This document shows, piece by piece, positions 62,601 to 64,000 of a stretch of 64,000 nt of DNA. Below the pieces are notes generated by a model, which saw only the letters and a program-made list of their open reading frames with translations, was not told the DNA's origin and made no database searches. The first letter of the stretch is position 1. Each line of letters starts with the position of its first letter. A program made the position numbers and the translations under genes. The stretch lies in assembly GCA_910575445.1 (NCBI GenBank), contig CAJTFW010000008.1:1-64000 (forward strand), in the 5' to 3' direction. The DNA comes from Lachnospiraceae bacterium (GTDB lineage Bacteria > Bacillota > Clostridia > Lachnospirales > Lachnospiraceae).

Positions 62601-64000
62601 CAAAACTCCCACTCTGTTCTCCTGTTACTACTACCTTGCAATCCTGAAGCCCTGCGCATACTTCCCCCTGATAGATTGCTTCCTTACAAGATTCTATAAT
62701 TGAAAAATTCACCTGAATATCCTCTTGATAATATGCTGTATAGCCCGTTATAGGCGTCTGGTACTCATATTCCTCTGTAATTTCTTCCATCTTTTCTATT
62801 CTTTCATCCACCAGCCTTCTTGCTGGAGAATAGGAGACAGAAAACAGTGGTGCCTGATGGTCTAGTAAAAACACTTCGCTCTTATACACTCCATCCTGCC
62901 AGCTTCCATCTGATACCCCACCATTGATAAGTGGGTTCCCGGCGCGGTCCTGATAAGACACCATAATATAATACTCAGTTGCGTTTTTTTCCCCATCTGC
63001 TCCATCAAAAGAAAAGCTTGTCCTATGTATTCGTCCTTTATCTGTCCACTCCAAATCTCCTGCTGAAAGCTTTTGGACTGCTTCTTTTTGGCTCTTTTGG
63101 CAGATGCTGATATCCAGTGCATCAAGATTCCAATAAGCAGCATGGTCATCTATCGACAATGAGATTGTCACATCATCTCCCTCTTGATTTCGATATACTG
63201 CCCGTTTATCTATCTGATAAGCAGTCTCGCCTTCTATCACAAAATCGATAAGCTCTGGTGCCTTTTTATCTAATATCAATGTATAGTTACAATAAGCGCC
63301 TCCTTTGCCATATTCCAACAGATTGCCTGCACCATCCTGATAATCAACGCCAAACTGATACGTTATCTCTTGTTCTTTCTCTGACAATGGAAGCACAAGT
63401 TCTGTATATGCTCCTTCTTTTGTGCCTGACCATGCTCCTATCAAAGCCTTTTCACTTTCTGCACCTGTTACAGATACTTTGGGAGCGACTGCCTTTTTAT
63501 CTGCCCCTAGAAATGCATGATAAAAAGCTTCCTTTAAAGATAATTTTAAGTTTGCATCTTCCTTATAAAAGATACGTTGTTCTTTGGTATCTACAATCCC
63601 ATCTCCATAATCTATCGATAAGACCGGAGCAACCTGGTCTAAATATAAAATCGTCGTCCCTGTAAATCCTTTCCCCGCAAGTGTCGTTATATTTCCAGCT
63701 TTGTCTTTTAGTCTGTTAATTTTCAGACAATCTGAAAGATAGCCTGTCTGTACTGTTGGCAGCGACAATACTCCTCTTACCTGAGTATATCCCTGATATT
63801 TACACCCTTGATATTCAAAATCTGTATACTCCTCTATCACTTGCAGACTATGCACTCTTGCCTGCCCATTATCTGTAGTAATCTGCTCTAATAAATCATG
63901 GATATCAAGCCCTGATACCGCCTTCTCTACATGCTCCTTTGCCATACCATCCCTTAGATACAAATCAAAGTAAATCGAAGTCCTTCCAAACAGCCAATCT
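59638..64000 (-). CDS. Large repeat surface protein with Ig-like domains (5' end outside the window)
   Basis: At least 1453 residues; the frame stays open to the right edge, so the N-terminus lies beyond the window. It is a string of beta-rich domains of about 100 residues, many starting with (I/V)LDKTAP or IDRTKP-like motifs and ending in DxAGN. Two units near residues 900-1110 are close copies (VEVDYDQNTP.../VRVSYDNTQS...). A C-terminal helix (FGCFLVSISIIITLGVW) with a basic tail anchors it in the membrane. There is no sortase signal. Function is unknown; adhesion or an envelope scaffold is plausible. It is co-transcribed with rimO, overlapping it by four bases. Confidence 0.75.
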   Translation of the reverse strand, partial: DWLFGRTSIYFDLYLRDGMAKEHVEKAVSGLDIHDLLEQITTDNGQARVHSLQVIEEYTDFEYQGCKYQGYTQVRGVLSLPTVQTGYLSDCLKINRLKDKAGNITTLAGKGFTGTTILYLDQVAPVLSIDYGDGIVDTKEQRIFYKEDANLKLSLKEAFYHAFLGADKKAVAPKVSVTGAESEKALIGAWSGTKEGAYTELVLPLSEKEQEITYQFGVDYQDGAGNLLEYGKGGAYCNYTLILDKKAPELIDFVIEGETAYQIDKRAVYRNQEGDDVTISLSIDDHAAYWNLDALDISICQKSQKEAVQKLSAGDLEWTDKGRIHRTSFSFDGADGEKNATEYYIMVSYQDRAGNPLINGGVSDGSWQDGVYKSEVFLLDHQAPLFSVSYSPARRLVDERIEKMEEITEEYEYQTPITGYTAYYQEDIQVNFSIIESCKEAIYQGEVCAGLQDCKVVVTGEQSGSFEPEILWREDGEHIFGNFLLTEEDCYIIGIEYQDMAFNQMQEHVVQGSCFTEGVVNGRYLSTDLVLDKTAPVIEFSYTDYKGERCDAINVTEDGRQYFAQPVLMKLTVKDNNLRFQELKEVLQQIEVFDSAANNIKGSSAQRYIEELTDARVVHKPVTLSIPLSTEANYKIFLGGTDLAGNQAIFTEEYVSIDQTKPTFTLSYKTEKTGFLDAIRYRDLEYLFSDGKLSITTTAEDNISGIAQIHYIIIEEDGKKKEKTQAFSPSSQAIDQVRIPVAEEDFKGIVLVEVTDYANNQETQKNGHVVESEALHQKTKDVLLTTLTTPARTIANVDYYNTDIKLQLSLRDTYSGLREVSYTAGKNLSYSVNYAAQKEKEKIIYEYTEDITLSAADNNENEVLVKADYRDHAGHSEHIEQFYHIDITPPVVEVDYDQNTPINGRYYHQARTAVVTIRERNFQAEDVEFIYTNTEGVAPTIGPFQSVGEGDNTLHTCEVVFDADGDYTFTVAFMDMAGNQAAYSRVDEFTIDRTKPEVRVSYDNTQSIHQYYYAKARTATIDILEHNFDVSNIKIEVTAQEGSVTPLVSGFLSQGDHHIAKIFFREDGDYSFTVAGMDFAENILEVYTEDHFVLDQTSPDIELVGIQDYSANNGGVAPLLRFQDTNFDRESVSVEIEGYHNGIQNIKKTESKLTYGIELQFDDFDYTAQMDDLYILKATARDLAGNDCEKIVTFSVNRFGSVYTFDRQTEQLAGKEGQYYTNQEQDIVVTETNVDTLEFREITCNLSGKIRTLTEGIDYTLQEEKRPDGWKQYTYRIDRHNFSEEGSYLLTLYSEDRAKNSSNNYTKGKKIAFVVDKTSPSIVLSGVEDGGQYQENSREITLDIQDNLSLVKAKVILNNTENIYDAEELLALNGRITYKAWKQPYWQTLQVIAYDAAGNGQRTKTIYFLINSDFVVQFFRNPVLFGCFLVSISIIITLGVWKYTIYQRRRHHI

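Overview
The window looks like chromosome of a spore-forming, anaerobic, low-to-mid GC Firmicute, most likely of the family Lachnospiraceae. The grounds are a GerA-type spore germination protein, a PduL plus acetate kinase route to acetate, the paired GGGtGRT and NifU-like proteins, an oxygen-independent ribonucleotide reductase activase, a Gram-positive Tad pilus locus with DUF5702- and DUF6382-like proteins, and strong AGGAGG ribosome binding sites. There is no rRNA operon, prophage, transposase or CRISPR array. Most genes lie on the minus strand.

Region by region. 1-800: a GC-rich palindromic element and a small charged protein of unknown role. 867-5990: amino-acid biosynthesis (aroA, tyrA, asd, argH), with large hairpin terminators. 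6193-9512: a formate/nitrite channel, an unknown protein, a tRNA-Thr(CGT), a remnant of a small holin-like type I toxin, a lipoprotein and endonuclease V. 9606-13846: a hemerythrin/CheX-like/receiver fusion, a metallophosphatase, and the GGGtGRT plus Fe-S scaffold pair. 13951-20115: a glucose/GlcNAc-family PTS with two EIIC paralogues (one without EIIB) and an EIIA, divergent from a YesM/YesN two-component system. 20161-25911: ackA-pduL, a lactonase, and sirC-hemB-hemL for tetrapyrroles. 26080-30427: an XRE-cupin regulator and potABCD for polyamine uptake, followed by a well-delimited unassigned small RNA.

30609-49509 is the centrepiece: a Tad pilus locus read on the minus strand as tadZ, tadA, tadB, tadC, flp pilin, TadE-like, DUF5702/TadG-like, TadE-like, prepilin peptidase. 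It continues with a DUF6382-FHA protein, a PP2C phosphatase, a 52-residue membrane protein, and a membrane Ser/Thr kinase with a propeller-like extracellular part. A 1263-residue sortase-type surface protein and a second prepilin peptidase follow. I infer a pilus machine with its own phosphothreonine circuit: the kinase has a Thr-rich insert in its activation region, the FHA protein can read phosphothreonine, and the PP2C can remove it. A divergent XRE gene with a palindrome in the shared promoter region is a candidate regulator.

49694-64000: the XRE regulator and a GerA/SpoVAF-like protein on the plus strand, then a minus-strand housekeeping run (large surface protein, rimO, pgsA, truncated cinA, nrdG, dut, ppx, ppk, HAD phosphatase). 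The surface protein runs off the right edge of the window.

Coordinates for genes include the stop codon. Several starts were moved inward from the longest open frame to the codon that follows a clear ribosome binding site.
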